A DNA stretch of 5,992 nt from an uncultured Ruminococcus sp. (GCA_905202255.1 CAJKRH010000071.1:1-5992), one strand, 5' to 3'. Numbered from the stretch's first letter, positions 1 through 5,313 are shown. Made by a program: numbers and translations. The notes: a model not told the origin generated them from the sequence alone.

Positions 1-34
1 TTTTTCTTTTGCCATCGCCGCCGCAAAAGAAAAA
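1..34. repeat. Perfect 12-bp inverted repeat at the left edge
   Basis: TTTTTCTTTTGC (1-12) is the exact reverse complement of GCAAAAGAAAAA (23-34), with a 10-base GC-rich loop (13-22). The A/T-rich outer part would give a U-tract on either strand, so this could act as a bidirectional terminator or be part of an intergenic repeat element cut by the window edge. No gene can be supported at 1-256. Confidence 0.6.
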
Positions 35-66
35 GCTATCAAAAAGAAAACGCCGATGCGAGATTT

Positions 67-130
67 CGCGCTCTGCGGAGCGCGACAAGGGCTTCTTGCC
101 CTTGACCGAGCAAGCCTCCCCAAAGGCTTG
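67..130. repeat. Three consecutive short palindromes (intergenic hairpin stack)
   Basis: Three perfect 7-bp inverted repeats follow one another: CGCGCTC/GAGCGCG (67-73 and 78-84), CAAGGGC/GCCCTTG (86-92 and 98-104) and CAAGCCT/AGGCTTG (111-117 and 124-130). The gaps between units are only 1 and 6 bp. None is followed by a clear T-run, so they do not look like simple terminators. The pattern suggests a dispersed, structured intergenic repeat of the kind common in clostridial genomes. That identity is inferred, because no second copy lies in the window. The stretch from 1 to 201 otherwise holds nothing I can support. Confidence 0.5.
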
Positions 131-196
131 AGCGAAACTTTAATGAAAAAGGTGCACGAAAACTTTGATTGCGGGTGCGCAAAAGCAAAATGTTTT

Positions 197-232
197 TATG
201 AAAAATGCCCGTCTCACACCGACGGGCATTTT
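197..232 (-). terminator. Intrinsic terminator of the rpmH-jag cluster
   Basis: Positions 202-213 (AAAATGCCCGTC) pair perfectly with 221-232 (GACGGGCATTTT) around a 7-base loop. Read on the minus strand, the GC-rich 8-bp core is followed by five Ts (201-205) and then CATAAAAA. The stem starts 24 bases after the jag stop codon, so it is well placed to end the leftward transcript. On the plus strand the stem is followed by TTTTGG, so weak termination in the opposite direction is possible. Confidence 0.88.
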
Positions 233-256
233 GGTTTCAAGCCTGACGGCTCTTAT

Positions 257-1129
257 TTACTGGATAGTGCTTCCGAATTCACGCAGCTTTGCAAAATAAC
301 TGTCGAGGTCCTTTGCCTTTTCTATCTTTCTCGGCTGAGGACGGGGTGTGTCGGGGCGCTTATAAACAGGTCTCTCGGCAGAATCCGAGCGCTTCTCTTT
401 CGGAGCGCCGCTTCTTCTGTCTCCCTTTTTACCGCCGCGACGACGGTCATTGCTTCTTGTTCCTGCGCGGGGCGCCTTTGCCTCTGTGGGTTTTGCCGTT
501 CCTTCAATATAAATGATGACGCGGCGATTGCCCTCCTGACCGACGGAATTTGTGGTCACGCCCTCGATGAGCTGAACCTCGGAATGAATGATTCTGCGCT
601 CATAGGCATTCATCGGCTCGAGGCTGATGCTTCTGCCGGTCTTTTTGACCTTTTCAGCCATACGGTTTGCGAGCGCGCGGAGAGTTTTTTCTCTCTTTTC
701 GCGATAATTCTCTATATCGACCGTAAAGCGTGTATATTTTCTCTCGTCATTCTCTTTCTTGTTTGCCGCGAGATTCACAAGATACTGGAAAGCATCGAGT
801 GTATCTCCGTGATGACCGATAAGAGCGCTCGCATCATCACCCGAAACGGTAACGGTGGCTTCGCCGTTTCCTGTTTCCTCGATGGTAGCTGTCGCATTCA
901 GCTCAAGATTTTCAATAAGAGTATTGACAAACTTGGCAGCGGCAACAACCGGCTTGAAAACATATGTTACCTTAACGGTGGCGGGAGAACCTCCGATTCC
1001 GAGAAAGCCTTTTTTCGGCTCCTCGAGAACCTCATACTCAATTTCGCTTACCTCAACGCCGAGTTCAGCCGCACCTTTGGCAACGGCATCATCGACTGTA
1101 GAAGCGCGAACAGTAACTTCACTCTTCAT
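257..1129 (-). CDS. jag: Jag/KhpB RNA-binding protein (Jag_N-KH-R3H)
   Basis: A 290-residue cytoplasmic RNA-binding protein of the Jag/KhpB/EloR family. In other Firmicutes, KhpB pairs with the small KH protein KhpA and influences cell elongation and division by post-transcriptional control. Domain order is visible: Jag_N at about 1-58 with the family signature EEPKKGFLGIG (36-46); a KH domain at about 62-140 with GxxG loop G105-H-H-G108 followed by DTLDAFQYLVN; and R3H at about 145-210 with the motif EPMNAYERRIIHSEVQ, including R178 and H182. Residues 211-290 form an Arg/Lys/Pro-rich low-complexity tail, probably disordered. The ATG at 1129 has GAGGT (1141-1145) 11 bases upstream. It lies 37 bp after yidC, its usual partner, and is the last gene of the cluster. 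The gene symbol khpB is equally valid. Confidence 0.95.
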   Translation of the reverse strand: MKSEVTVRASTVDDAVAKGAAELGVEVSEIEYEVLEEPKKGFLGIGGSPATVKVTYVFKPVVAAAKFVNTLIENLELNATATIEETGNGEATVTVSGDDASALIGHHGDTLDAFQYLVNLAANKKENDERKYTRFTVDIENYREKREKTLRALANRMAEKVKKTGRSISLEPMNAYERRIIHSEVQLIEGVTTNSVGQEGNRRVIIYIEGTAKPTEAKAPRAGTRSNDRRRGGKKGDRRSGAPKEKRSDSAERPVYKRPDTPRPQPRKIEKAKDLDSYFAKLREFGSTIQ

Positions 1130-1166
1130 TACTTTAATTTACCTCAATAAAATTACAAATTACTAA

Positions 1167-2165
1167 TCAATCTCTGTCATAGCGGGTAGGACCGCCGTCA
1201 TCAAAGCTTGCGTCCTCCTCATCGGAATCGTAATCGTCGGAGAGACGCTGTTTTTTCTTCGCTTCGGCAAGCTTCTTCTTGGCATTCTTGGCGCTGTATT
1301 CGCTTTCGGCAGCCTTGATATCCTCCTCCGTGATCTTGGGCAGAGGCATAGCCTTTGCGAGAATAACGGTCTGGAGCACACCGAGCATATTATTGAAGAA
1401 CCAGTAGATACCGACTGCGGCGGGAACGGTAAACGCGATGACTGTTGTCATGGCAGGCAGGAAAAGATCCATCATAACATTCATGGATTTTGTCTGCGCA
1501 CCGTCCTGCATGGGCTGGGGCATGAATTTTCTCTGGAGCTTGGATGCGAAGAACTGACCGACAAATGTGATTATCGGGATAGTGACAAGCCACGATTTGA
1601 AGGTCGGCTTTGCGGCAAGAGCATTCGCCATGCCGAAAAGGCTAAAGTTCGGGAGCGATTCCATGGTCATGTTTTCAAGTCCCTTGCCCAGTGCCTGTAT
1701 AGCGGGAATCATATCCGCTTTAATCTCTGCGAGAAGCTCTATATCGCCTCTCTTTGCCGCCGCAACGCCGAGATATTCACGCAGAGCGTCGATAGCTTCT
1801 GTGGAATATCCGCAGACATACTGGAGCGGATTCATCATGACGCTGTAGATAATCATGACGATGGCAAACTGAATAATCATAGGCAGGCAGCCGCCGAGAG
1901 GGTTGTAGCCACCTTCACGGTACATTTCCTGTATCTCTGTATTCATTTTTGTCATCGTGGGCTGGTCTGTTCTGCCGCTGTACTTCTTGCGGATAGCCAT
2001 CTCCTTGGGACGGAGCTTCGCCTGCTTCTGCGCGGTTTTCTGCTGCTTTATACCAAAGGGCAGAAGAACCAGCTTCACAAGAAGCGCAACAAGCAGAAGG
2101 GCTATGAGATAGTGCCCTGTTATGTCATTGAAAAAATTCAATATGCTTGCAAAAATCTTATTCAT
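1167..2165 (-). CDS. yidC: YidC/Oxa1-family membrane protein insertase
   Basis: A 332-residue membrane insertase that inserts and folds membrane proteins alone or with SecYEG. The Gram-positive short form is visible, with five likely membrane segments: about 17-37, 93-112, 192-209, 233-250 and 251-270. The cytoplasmic hairpin (about 38-92) carries the KQQKTAQKQ and YREGGYNPLGGCLPM motifs, and GIYWFFNN (252-259) is a family hallmark. There is no lipobox Cys near the N-terminus, unlike B. subtilis SpoIIIJ, so it is probably not a lipoprotein. Lys31 sits where many homologues have the groove arginine. The loop between helices 2 and 3 is long (about 80 residues). The tail from 271 is basic (AKKKLAEAKKKQR) and then strongly acidic (310-323). 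The ATG has AAGGAG (2172-2177) six bases upstream. It lies 36 bp after yidD and 37 bp before jag. Confidence 0.96.
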   Translation of the reverse strand: MNKIFASILNFFNDITGHYLIALLLVALLVKLVLLPFGIKQQKTAQKQAKLRPKEMAIRKKYSGRTDQPTMTKMNTEIQEMYREGGYNPLGGCLPMIIQFAIVMIIYSVMMNPLQYVCGYSTEAIDALREYLGVAAAKRGDIELLAEIKADMIPAIQALGKGLENMTMESLPNFSLFGMANALAAKPTFKSWLVTIPIITFVGQFFASKLQRKFMPQPMQDGAQTKSMNVMMDLFLPAMTTVIAFTVPAAVGIYWFFNNMLGVLQTVILAKAMPLPKITEEDIKAAESEYSAKNAKKKLAEAKKKQRLSDDYDSDEEDASFDDGGPTRYDRD

Positions 2166-2201
2166 TTTTTTCTCCTTGATAGGAAATAAACAGCGGAAAA
2201 A

Positions 2202-2423
2202 TCATCTTTTTCTTTTGGGAACAGGGTCGCTGCCTCCCCTGCAAAAAGGATTGCATCTGAGTATTCTCCATATTGTCAGCCCGAGCCCGCGGATAAAGCC
2301 CCATTCGGAGAAGGCTTCTATCGCATACTGCGAGCAGGTCGGCGTGAAGCGGCAACACGGGCGCTTCAGCGGAGAGATGAGCTTTCGGTAAAGCTTCACC
2401 AACGCTATGGCTATATGCTTCAT
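2202..2423 (-). CDS. yidD: YidD membrane protein insertion efficiency factor
   Basis: A 73-residue protein of the YidD (UPF0161, DUF37) family, an inner-face membrane-associated factor that helps YidC-dependent insertion. Recognised by PCCRFTPTCSQYA (22-34) and WRILRCNPFCRGGSDPV (52-68), with the conserved Cys residues 24, 30, 57 and 61 plus an extra Cys23. The N-terminal 20 residues form a likely amphipathic helix, and the C-terminus is a short basic tail (KRKR). Length matches the family (about 70-85). Its ATG overlaps the rnpA stop in ATGA (2420-2423), and the RBS is weak (GAGAG about 10 bases upstream), so translation is probably coupled to rnpA. The position between rnpA and yidC is the standard order. 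Confidence 0.96.
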   Translation of the reverse strand: MKHIAIALVKLYRKLISPLKRPCCRFTPTCSQYAIEAFSEWGFIRGLGLTIWRILRCNPFCRGGSDPVPKRKR

Positions 2424-2830
2424 AGCGTACCGCTCTCTGCCGGCTTTTGCGGCGCGGGCAGAATAAGCCCGAGCTTGCCTGCCGCATAGAGCAGGTCCCC
2501 GTAGATATCGCCGCTTTTGGCTGTGACGGCGGCAGGTCTTGCCGCTATAACTATGAGCAGTCCTTTTTTAATATTGTTTTCCCTCTCGAGGGAGGAATAT
2601 GCGGCGCGAAGAATACGACGTACTCTCGTGCGCACAACCGCTTTACCGAGCTTCTTTGTAACCGTAATTCCCAGTCGGTTAACCTTCGTTTTCAGCGGAT
2701 TTTCGCGGGCGAGCCGCGATGCGTGGTAATCGGTCAAAACATATACCACGATATGCCGGCAGTAAACTTTCTGCCCTTTGTCATACACCTTTTTATAAAG
2801 GTGGTTCTCGGAAATTGCCATGTTTTTCAC
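2420..2830 (-). CDS. rnpA: Ribonuclease P protein component
   Basis: A 136-residue protein subunit of RNase P, which with the catalytic RNA trims tRNA 5' leaders. The fold can be followed: an N-terminal basic/aromatic segment (about 8-30), the LGITVTKKLGKAVVR core strand (53-67), and the basic RNR-box helix RTRVRRILRAAY (67-78). The usual RNR motif reads RNRxKR. Here position 68 is Thr instead of Asn, and Lys71 is Arg. The C-terminus is longer than in many homologues (about 115-120 residues). The best start is GTG at 2830, because GGAGGA (2837-2842) sits 6 bases from it. The in-frame ATG at 2821 would be 15 bases from that site. The stop overlaps the yidD start by 4 bases. Confidence 0.95.
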   Translation of the reverse strand: MKNMAISENHLYKKVYDKGQKVYCRHIVVYVLTDYHASRLARENPLKTKVNRLGITVTKKLGKAVVRTRVRRILRAAYSSLERENNIKKGLLIVIAARPAAVTAKSGDIYGDLLYAAGKLGLILPAPQKPAESGTL

Positions 2831-2836
2831 ACAGAT

Positions 2837-2842
2837 TCCTCC
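2837..2842 (-). promoter_or_regulatory. Ribosome-binding site that decides the rnpA GTG start
   Basis: GGAGGA on the minus strand lies 6 bases before GTG (2830) and 15 bases before the next ATG (2821). Normal Shine-Dalgarno spacing therefore favours the GTG start, making the protein three residues longer than an ATG-only call. Confidence 0.75.
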
Positions 2843-2881
2843 GAAAAATCAGTTTTGGGAGCCATGCCGTTTTGTCCCTAT

Positions 2882-2917
2882 AAAAAATGAAAGCCCATGA
2901 ATACAGACACAGGCTTT
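2882..2917 (-). terminator. Hairpin plus U-tract between rpmH and rnpA (likely partial terminator)
   Basis: On the minus strand AAAGCCTGTG (2908-2917) can pair with CATGGGCTTT (2890-2899) around an 8-base loop. This gives 10 bp including two G-U pairs, followed by CA and six Ts (2882-2887). It begins 33 bases after the rpmH stop. I see no strong promoter between it and rnpA, so it is best read as an attenuator that gives high L34 mRNA and lower expression of rnpA and the genes beyond. Full termination would leave rnpA without an obvious promoter. Confidence 0.65.
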
Positions 2918-2950
2918 AATCTATTTTCGGAAACAAAGCTCGGCTGAAAA

Positions 2951-3085
2951 TCAGTAGCTAAGACGAACTCTGCCTTTAGCGCGTCTTCTCTTCAGAACCT
3001 TGCGGCCGTTTGCCGTGCTCATTCTCTTGCGGAAGCCATGCTCCTTCTGTCTCTGAATCTTTTTAGGTTGATAAGTTCTCAGCAT
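2951..3085 (-). CDS. rpmH: 50S ribosomal protein L34
   Basis: A 44-codon gene I translated by hand on the minus strand. The product starts MLRTYQPKKIQRQKEHGFRK and ends KGRVRLSY. It has the full-length L34 signature: TYQPKK, the HGFRKRM segment, then NGRKVLKRRRAKGR, and it is extremely basic. L34 is a late-assembled component of the large ribosomal subunit that packs into 23S rRNA. The ATG at 3085 has a near-perfect AGGAGGT (3094-3100) eight bases upstream. It is the first gene of the leftward cluster, expressed from the consensus promoter at 3160-3189 with a leader of roughly 70 bases. In many Firmicutes dnaA lies divergently beside this gene. Here a GntR/ABC operon does instead. Confidence 0.97.
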   Translation of the reverse strand: MLRTYQPKKIQRQKEHGFRKRMSTANGRKVLKRRRAKGRVRLSY

Positions 3086-3110
3086 TATTCAACACCTCCT
3101 TACATTGTCG

Positions 3111-3132
3111 CGTCGGAGAAAAAGCCCCGACG
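3111..3132 (-). promoter_or_regulatory. Hairpin in the rpmH leader
   Basis: CGTCGG (3111-3116) and CCGACG (3127-3132) are exact inverted repeats around a 10-base loop, inside the predicted 5' untranslated leader of rpmH and 10 bases upstream of its AGGAGGT. It could influence translation or stability of the L34 message. I cannot assign it to a known ribosomal-protein leader family. Confidence 0.3.
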
Positions 3133-3159
3133 GCGTATAACGCTACAACTACACCGTAC

Positions 3160-3189
3160 ATTATACACACAAATATGCGCTCTTGTCAA
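3160..3189 (-). promoter_or_regulatory. Sigma-A promoter of rpmH, perfect consensus
   Basis: On the minus strand TTGACA (3184-3189) and TATAAT (3160-3165) are separated by 18 bases. Both hexamers match consensus exactly. Transcription would start near 3153, leaving a leader of about 68 bases. The AT-rich block to its right could serve as an UP element. Such strength fits a ribosomal-protein gene. Confidence 0.9.
3161..3169 (+). promoter_or_regulatory. Perfect DnaA-box match overlapping the rpmH -10
   Basis: TTATACACA fits the DnaA-box consensus TTATNCACA in all nine positions and shares five bases with the rpmH -10 element. I found no second perfect box nearby. It may be a real DnaA site that represses rpmH or marks an old origin, or chance similarity helped by the TATAAT itself. 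Confidence 0.35.
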
Positions 3190-3190
3190 G

Positions 3191-3260
3191 TGGAAAATAA
3201 ATTTTTCATGCGATTTTTCGAATAAAAACACGATTTTTTATTATTTTCACGGAAAATTAC
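3191..3260. other. AT-rich block between divergent promoters
   Basis: By hand count about 54 of 70 bases are A or T, with several runs of four to six A or T and two CGATTTTT units (3211-3218 and 3231-3238). It lies directly upstream of both -35 elements, so the simplest role is a shared UP-element or curved DNA region. An unwinding element is less likely, since only one DnaA box is present. Confidence 0.45.
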
Positions 3261-3269
3261 TCTCTTCTC

Positions 3270-3298
3270 TTGACAATACGGCGGCTATGATGTATAAT
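3270..3298 (+). promoter_or_regulatory. Sigma-A promoter of the GntR-ABC operon, perfect consensus
   Basis: TTGACA (3270-3275) and TATAAT (3293-3298) match consensus exactly with the optimal 17-base spacer. The predicted start near 3305 gives a leader of about 30 bases. A promoter this strong on a repressor operon usually implies tight repression in the uninduced state. Confidence 0.9.
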
Positions 3299-3306
3299 TG
3301 TATCAT
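3287..3306. promoter_or_regulatory. Candidate operator for the GntR repressor
   Basis: ATGAT and ATCAT are inverted arms with a 10-base centre (3287-3291 and 3302-3306), and A3294/T3299 also match symmetrically. The palindrome brackets the -10 element, where a bound GntR dimer would block polymerase. The arms are short, so this is a suggestion based on position and symmetry. Confidence 0.35.
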
Positions 3307-3334
3307 GCAAACAGAACAAAAGGAGGAGAAAGTC

Positions 3335-3721
3335 ATGGCTTGGAATTTTTTCGGCGGAATACCGATATATATTCAGATAGCGGCAAGAATCAGGCTGAAA
3401 ATCTTCTCGGGCGAATATCCCGAGGGTTCCAAAATACCCAGCGTGCGCGATATCGCGAGCGAAGCCTCGGCAAATCCGAATACCGTGGTCAAGGCGCTTT
3501 CGATGCTCTGCGATGAGGGCATCATCTATCCGAAAAGCACGGCGGGCAACTTCGTCACGGAGGACAAAAGCATCCTCGACGCGGCAAGAGAAGCGGAAGC
3601 CGTCCGGATAACGGAGGGATATGCCAACGCTATAGCCCAGCTCGGCTTCGACCGCGAAAAGACGGAAGCTCTGCTGGAAAAATATCTCAGAAAGGATGAG
3701 GCAAATGGAAATAATACTTGA
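3335..3721 (+). CDS. YtrA-subfamily GntR transcriptional repressor
   Basis: A 128-residue winged-helix regulator. Residues about 9-75 form the GntR DNA-binding domain: IPIYIQIAARIRLKIFSGEY, then the PSVRDIA turn (35-41), the recognition helix around ANPNTVVKALSML (46-58) and the wing DEGIIYPKSTAGNFV (60-74). Only about 50 residues follow, predicted helical. That is too short for the FadR, HutC or MocR effector domains and is typical of the YtrA subfamily, which controls neighbouring ABC transporter genes. The start at 3335 is chosen because AGGAGG (3321-3326) is 8 bases upstream. The frame is open far upstream, but those codons lie before the promoter. It overlaps the next gene by 17 bases. 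It probably represses its own operon; the effector is unknown, though in relatives cell-wall antibiotics are inducers. Confidence 0.9.
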   Translation: MAWNFFGGIPIYIQIAARIRLKIFSGEYPEGSKIPSVRDIASEASANPNTVVKALSMLCDEGIIYPKSTAGNFVTEDKSILDAAREAEAVRITEGYANAIAQLGFDREKTEALLEKYLRKDEANGNNT

Positions 3722-4403
3722 ATGCAAGAATCTCTTTAAATCATACGGCGGCGTTCCCGCCCTCGCGGATTTCAATCTCACTCTGTACTCAGGCAAGATA
3801 ATCGGGCTTCTCGGACCGAACGGCAGCGGCAAGACTACGCTCATCAAGCTGGCGGCAGGTCTGCTCACGCCCACATCGGGCGAGCTGACCGTCGGAGGGC
3901 TCCGTCCCGGCGTTATCACAAAGGGCGCCGTTTCGTATCTTCCCGAGCGCACATATCTCAATCCCTCGCTCACCGTGGACGATACGATAGCGCTTTTCTG
4001 CGATTTCTACAAGGATTTCGACCGCGCCCGCGCATATGACCTTTTTTCAAAGCTCGGCATAGTCACGAGCAGAAAGATAAAGACGCTCTCCAAGGGTACG
4101 CGTGAAAAAGTTCAGCTTGTGCTCGTCATGAGCCGCCGCGCAAGGCTCTATCTGCTCGATGAACCGATAGCGGGTGTCGACCCCGCGGCGCGCGAGTTCA
4201 TCCTCAATACGATAATCACAAATTATGACCCGAGCGCAACGATAATCATATCCACTCATCTTATCACCGATGTCGAACAGGTGCTCGACGAATTCGTATT
4301 CATCAAGAGCGGTCAGGTCGTCATGCACGATACCGTAGACGGCGCAAGAGAAAAGCACGGCGAAACGGTAGATGCGCTCTTCAGGGAGGTGTTCAAATGT
4401 TAG
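3705..4403 (+). CDS. ABC transporter ATP-binding protein
   Basis: A 232-residue cytoplasmic ATPase subunit of an ABC-2-type exporter. Visible motifs: Walker A GPNGSGKTT (37-45), a Q-loop position occupied by Glu (YLPE, E81), signature LSKGT (128-132) in place of LSGGQ, Walker B LYLLDEP (148-154) with catalytic E153, D-loop GVD (157-159) and H-loop H185 in STHL. All ATPase residues needed for activity are present. The closing segment (about 190-232) matches the CcmA/YtrB-like subfamily. ATG 3705 is preferred, since AAAGGA (3691-3696) is 8 bases upstream; the in-frame ATG at 3696 would overlap that site. It overlaps the regulator by 17 bases and the permease by 7, so the three are co-translated. 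The substrate is unknown. Confidence 0.93.
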   Translation: MEIILECKNLFKSYGGVPALADFNLTLYSGKIIGLLGPNGSGKTTLIKLAAGLLTPTSGELTVGGLRPGVITKGAVSYLPERTYLNPSLTVDDTIALFCDFYKDFDRARAYDLFSKLGIVTSRKIKTLSKGTREKVQLVLVMSRRARLYLLDEPIAGVDPAAREFILNTIITNYDPSATIIISTHLITDVEQVLDEFVFIKSGQVVMHDTVDGAREKHGETVDALFREVFKC

Positions 4404-5281
4404 GCAAGCTTTTAAAGCATGAATTCAGAGCGACGAGACGCTCTGTCGGCATGGTTATCCTCGGTTCGCTTCTCGCTTCGGCTGTCGGCTTCGGTCTGCT
4501 GATTATCTGCTGGCATCCGAGCCTCCTGCCCGCGCTTCACGGCGATGCGATAGAAACCATCCGCACTATCCTCTATATCCCCCTCTCGGTGATAACCTTC
4601 GGCGTATATGCGCTCGGTTTTGCGAGCAGTATAATTACCCTCATCTTTATACTGATGAGATATTATAAAAATTTCTTCACCGATGAGGGATATCTGACAT
4701 TCACTCTGCCTGTCACGCCGCATGAACTGCTCTGGGCAAAGCTTATTTCCGGCATGGTGTGGCTTGCGCTTTCCGCCGTTGCGACTTTCGCTTCGTTAGC
4801 ATCGCTTTGCGGCGCGATTTATATCAACGGCGTAGCTTCGGGCGGTGCGGAAGTCGCTTCTATGTTTTCCGAGATGTTCAAATCGATTAGCGAATTCTTT
4901 GAAACCTTCATGCAGATTTATGCAGGTTCTCCCGAGGCATGGTTTGTGATACTGCGCTCTGTGCTTGAAGTTATCGTCACGGGAATGGCACAGCTTCTGA
5001 TTTATTACTTTGCCATAACGCTCGGCTGCATGATCAGCAAGAAGCATAAGGTATGGGCTTCCATCGGCATGTATTTTGCCGTCAACGCGGGAATAGGTAT
5101 CGTCAATTCCTTTGTAAGCTATATCGTAATGTTTATTTCGGCTCTGATAAATGACGGCACTTCATCCGAGATAATAATATCCATAGTCGCTTATTCGCGC
5201 AATGCGGTAACATTTATAGTCGGTGTAGTGATGTACTTCCTCACGATAAACATCTTCAAAAAGAGACTGAATCTCGAATAA
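4397..5281 (+). CDS. ABC-2-type transporter permease
   Basis: A 294-residue integral membrane protein that should form the channel for the preceding ATPase. Six hydrophobic segments can be placed at about 17-38, 58-87, 115-142, 185-212, 218-245 and 262-286. The short cytoplasmic N-terminus MLGKLLKHEFRATRR, the loop RYYKNFFTDEGYLTFTLPVTPHE (88-110) and the basic end KKRLNLE are typical of clostridial permeases found beside GntR/ATPase pairs. The TDEGYLTFTLP stretch probably contacts the ATPase. The ATG at 4397 overlaps the ATPase stop, with GGGAGGT (4384-4390) six bases upstream. No substrate can be read from sequence. Export of a toxic peptide or lipid-linked compound is one possibility suggested by YtrA-type systems. 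Confidence 0.9.
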   Translation: MLGKLLKHEFRATRRSVGMVILGSLLASAVGFGLLIICWHPSLLPALHGDAIETIRTILYIPLSVITFGVYALGFASSIITLIFILMRYYKNFFTDEGYLTFTLPVTPHELLWAKLISGMVWLALSAVATFASLASLCGAIYINGVASGGAEVASMFSEMFKSISEFFETFMQIYAGSPEAWFVILRSVLEVIVTGMAQLLIYYFAITLGCMISKKHKVWASIGMYFAVNAGIGIVNSFVSYIVMFISALINDGTSSEIIISIVAYSRNAVTFIVGVVMYFLTINIFKKRLNLE

Positions 5282-5307
5282 TTCATATCAAAAAATATCT
5301 CCGTGAA

Positions 5308-5313
5308 TATACT
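5308..5313 (+). promoter_or_regulatory. Candidate -10 element for the amidase inside the terminator stem
   Basis: TATACT matches the sigma-A -10 in five of six positions. The best-placed -35 (ATATCA, 5285-5290, 17-base spacer) matches only three of six. Initiation would fall near 5320, in the hairpin loop, so the transcript would lack the left arm and leave the ribosome-binding site free. The call is tentative. Confidence 0.3.

Noticed and set aside
67..130. CRISPR array or tRNA gene in the repeat-rich left edge
   Set aside because: The palindromes differ in sequence with no constant repeat and spacer lengths, and no tRNA cloverleaf or T-loop can be formed.
143..241. A Cys-rich peptide on the plus strand starting at ATG 143 (C-x-C and further Cys)
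   Set aside because: It has no ribosome-binding site, runs through the jag terminator and continues into the antisense frame, so the cysteines look coincidental.
56..1150. A 364-codon open frame on the plus strand
   Set aside because: It runs antisense to jag across the terminator hairpin, has no ribosome-binding site at its start and shows no recognisable domain. The opposite strand has full Jag_N-KH-R3H homology.
2158..2487. A 109-codon minus-strand frame overlapping yidD and rnpA
   Set aside because: It is an alternative frame of two well-recognised genes and has no family features.
2447..2890. A 147-codon plus-strand frame opposite rnpA
   Set aside because: It is antisense to rnpA, without a ribosome-binding site or domain.
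3038..3334. Upstream extension of the GntR gene, including ATG 3305
   Set aside because: The extension covers rpmH antisense and the promoter itself. Transcription should start near 3305, and AGGAGG fits ATG 3335.
3086..3334. A complete oriC
   Set aside because: Only one perfect DnaA box is present and dnaA is not adjacent, so the AT-rich block is better explained as promoter upstream sequence.
3696..3704. ATG 3696 as the ABC ATPase start
   Set aside because: The only ribosome-binding site (AAAGGA) overlaps this ATG; spacing is right for ATG 3705.
3257..3973. A 238-codon minus-strand frame opposite the GntR and ABC genes
   Set aside because: It is a shadow of two genes with clear domains, no motif is seen in it, and it would run across the divergent promoter region.
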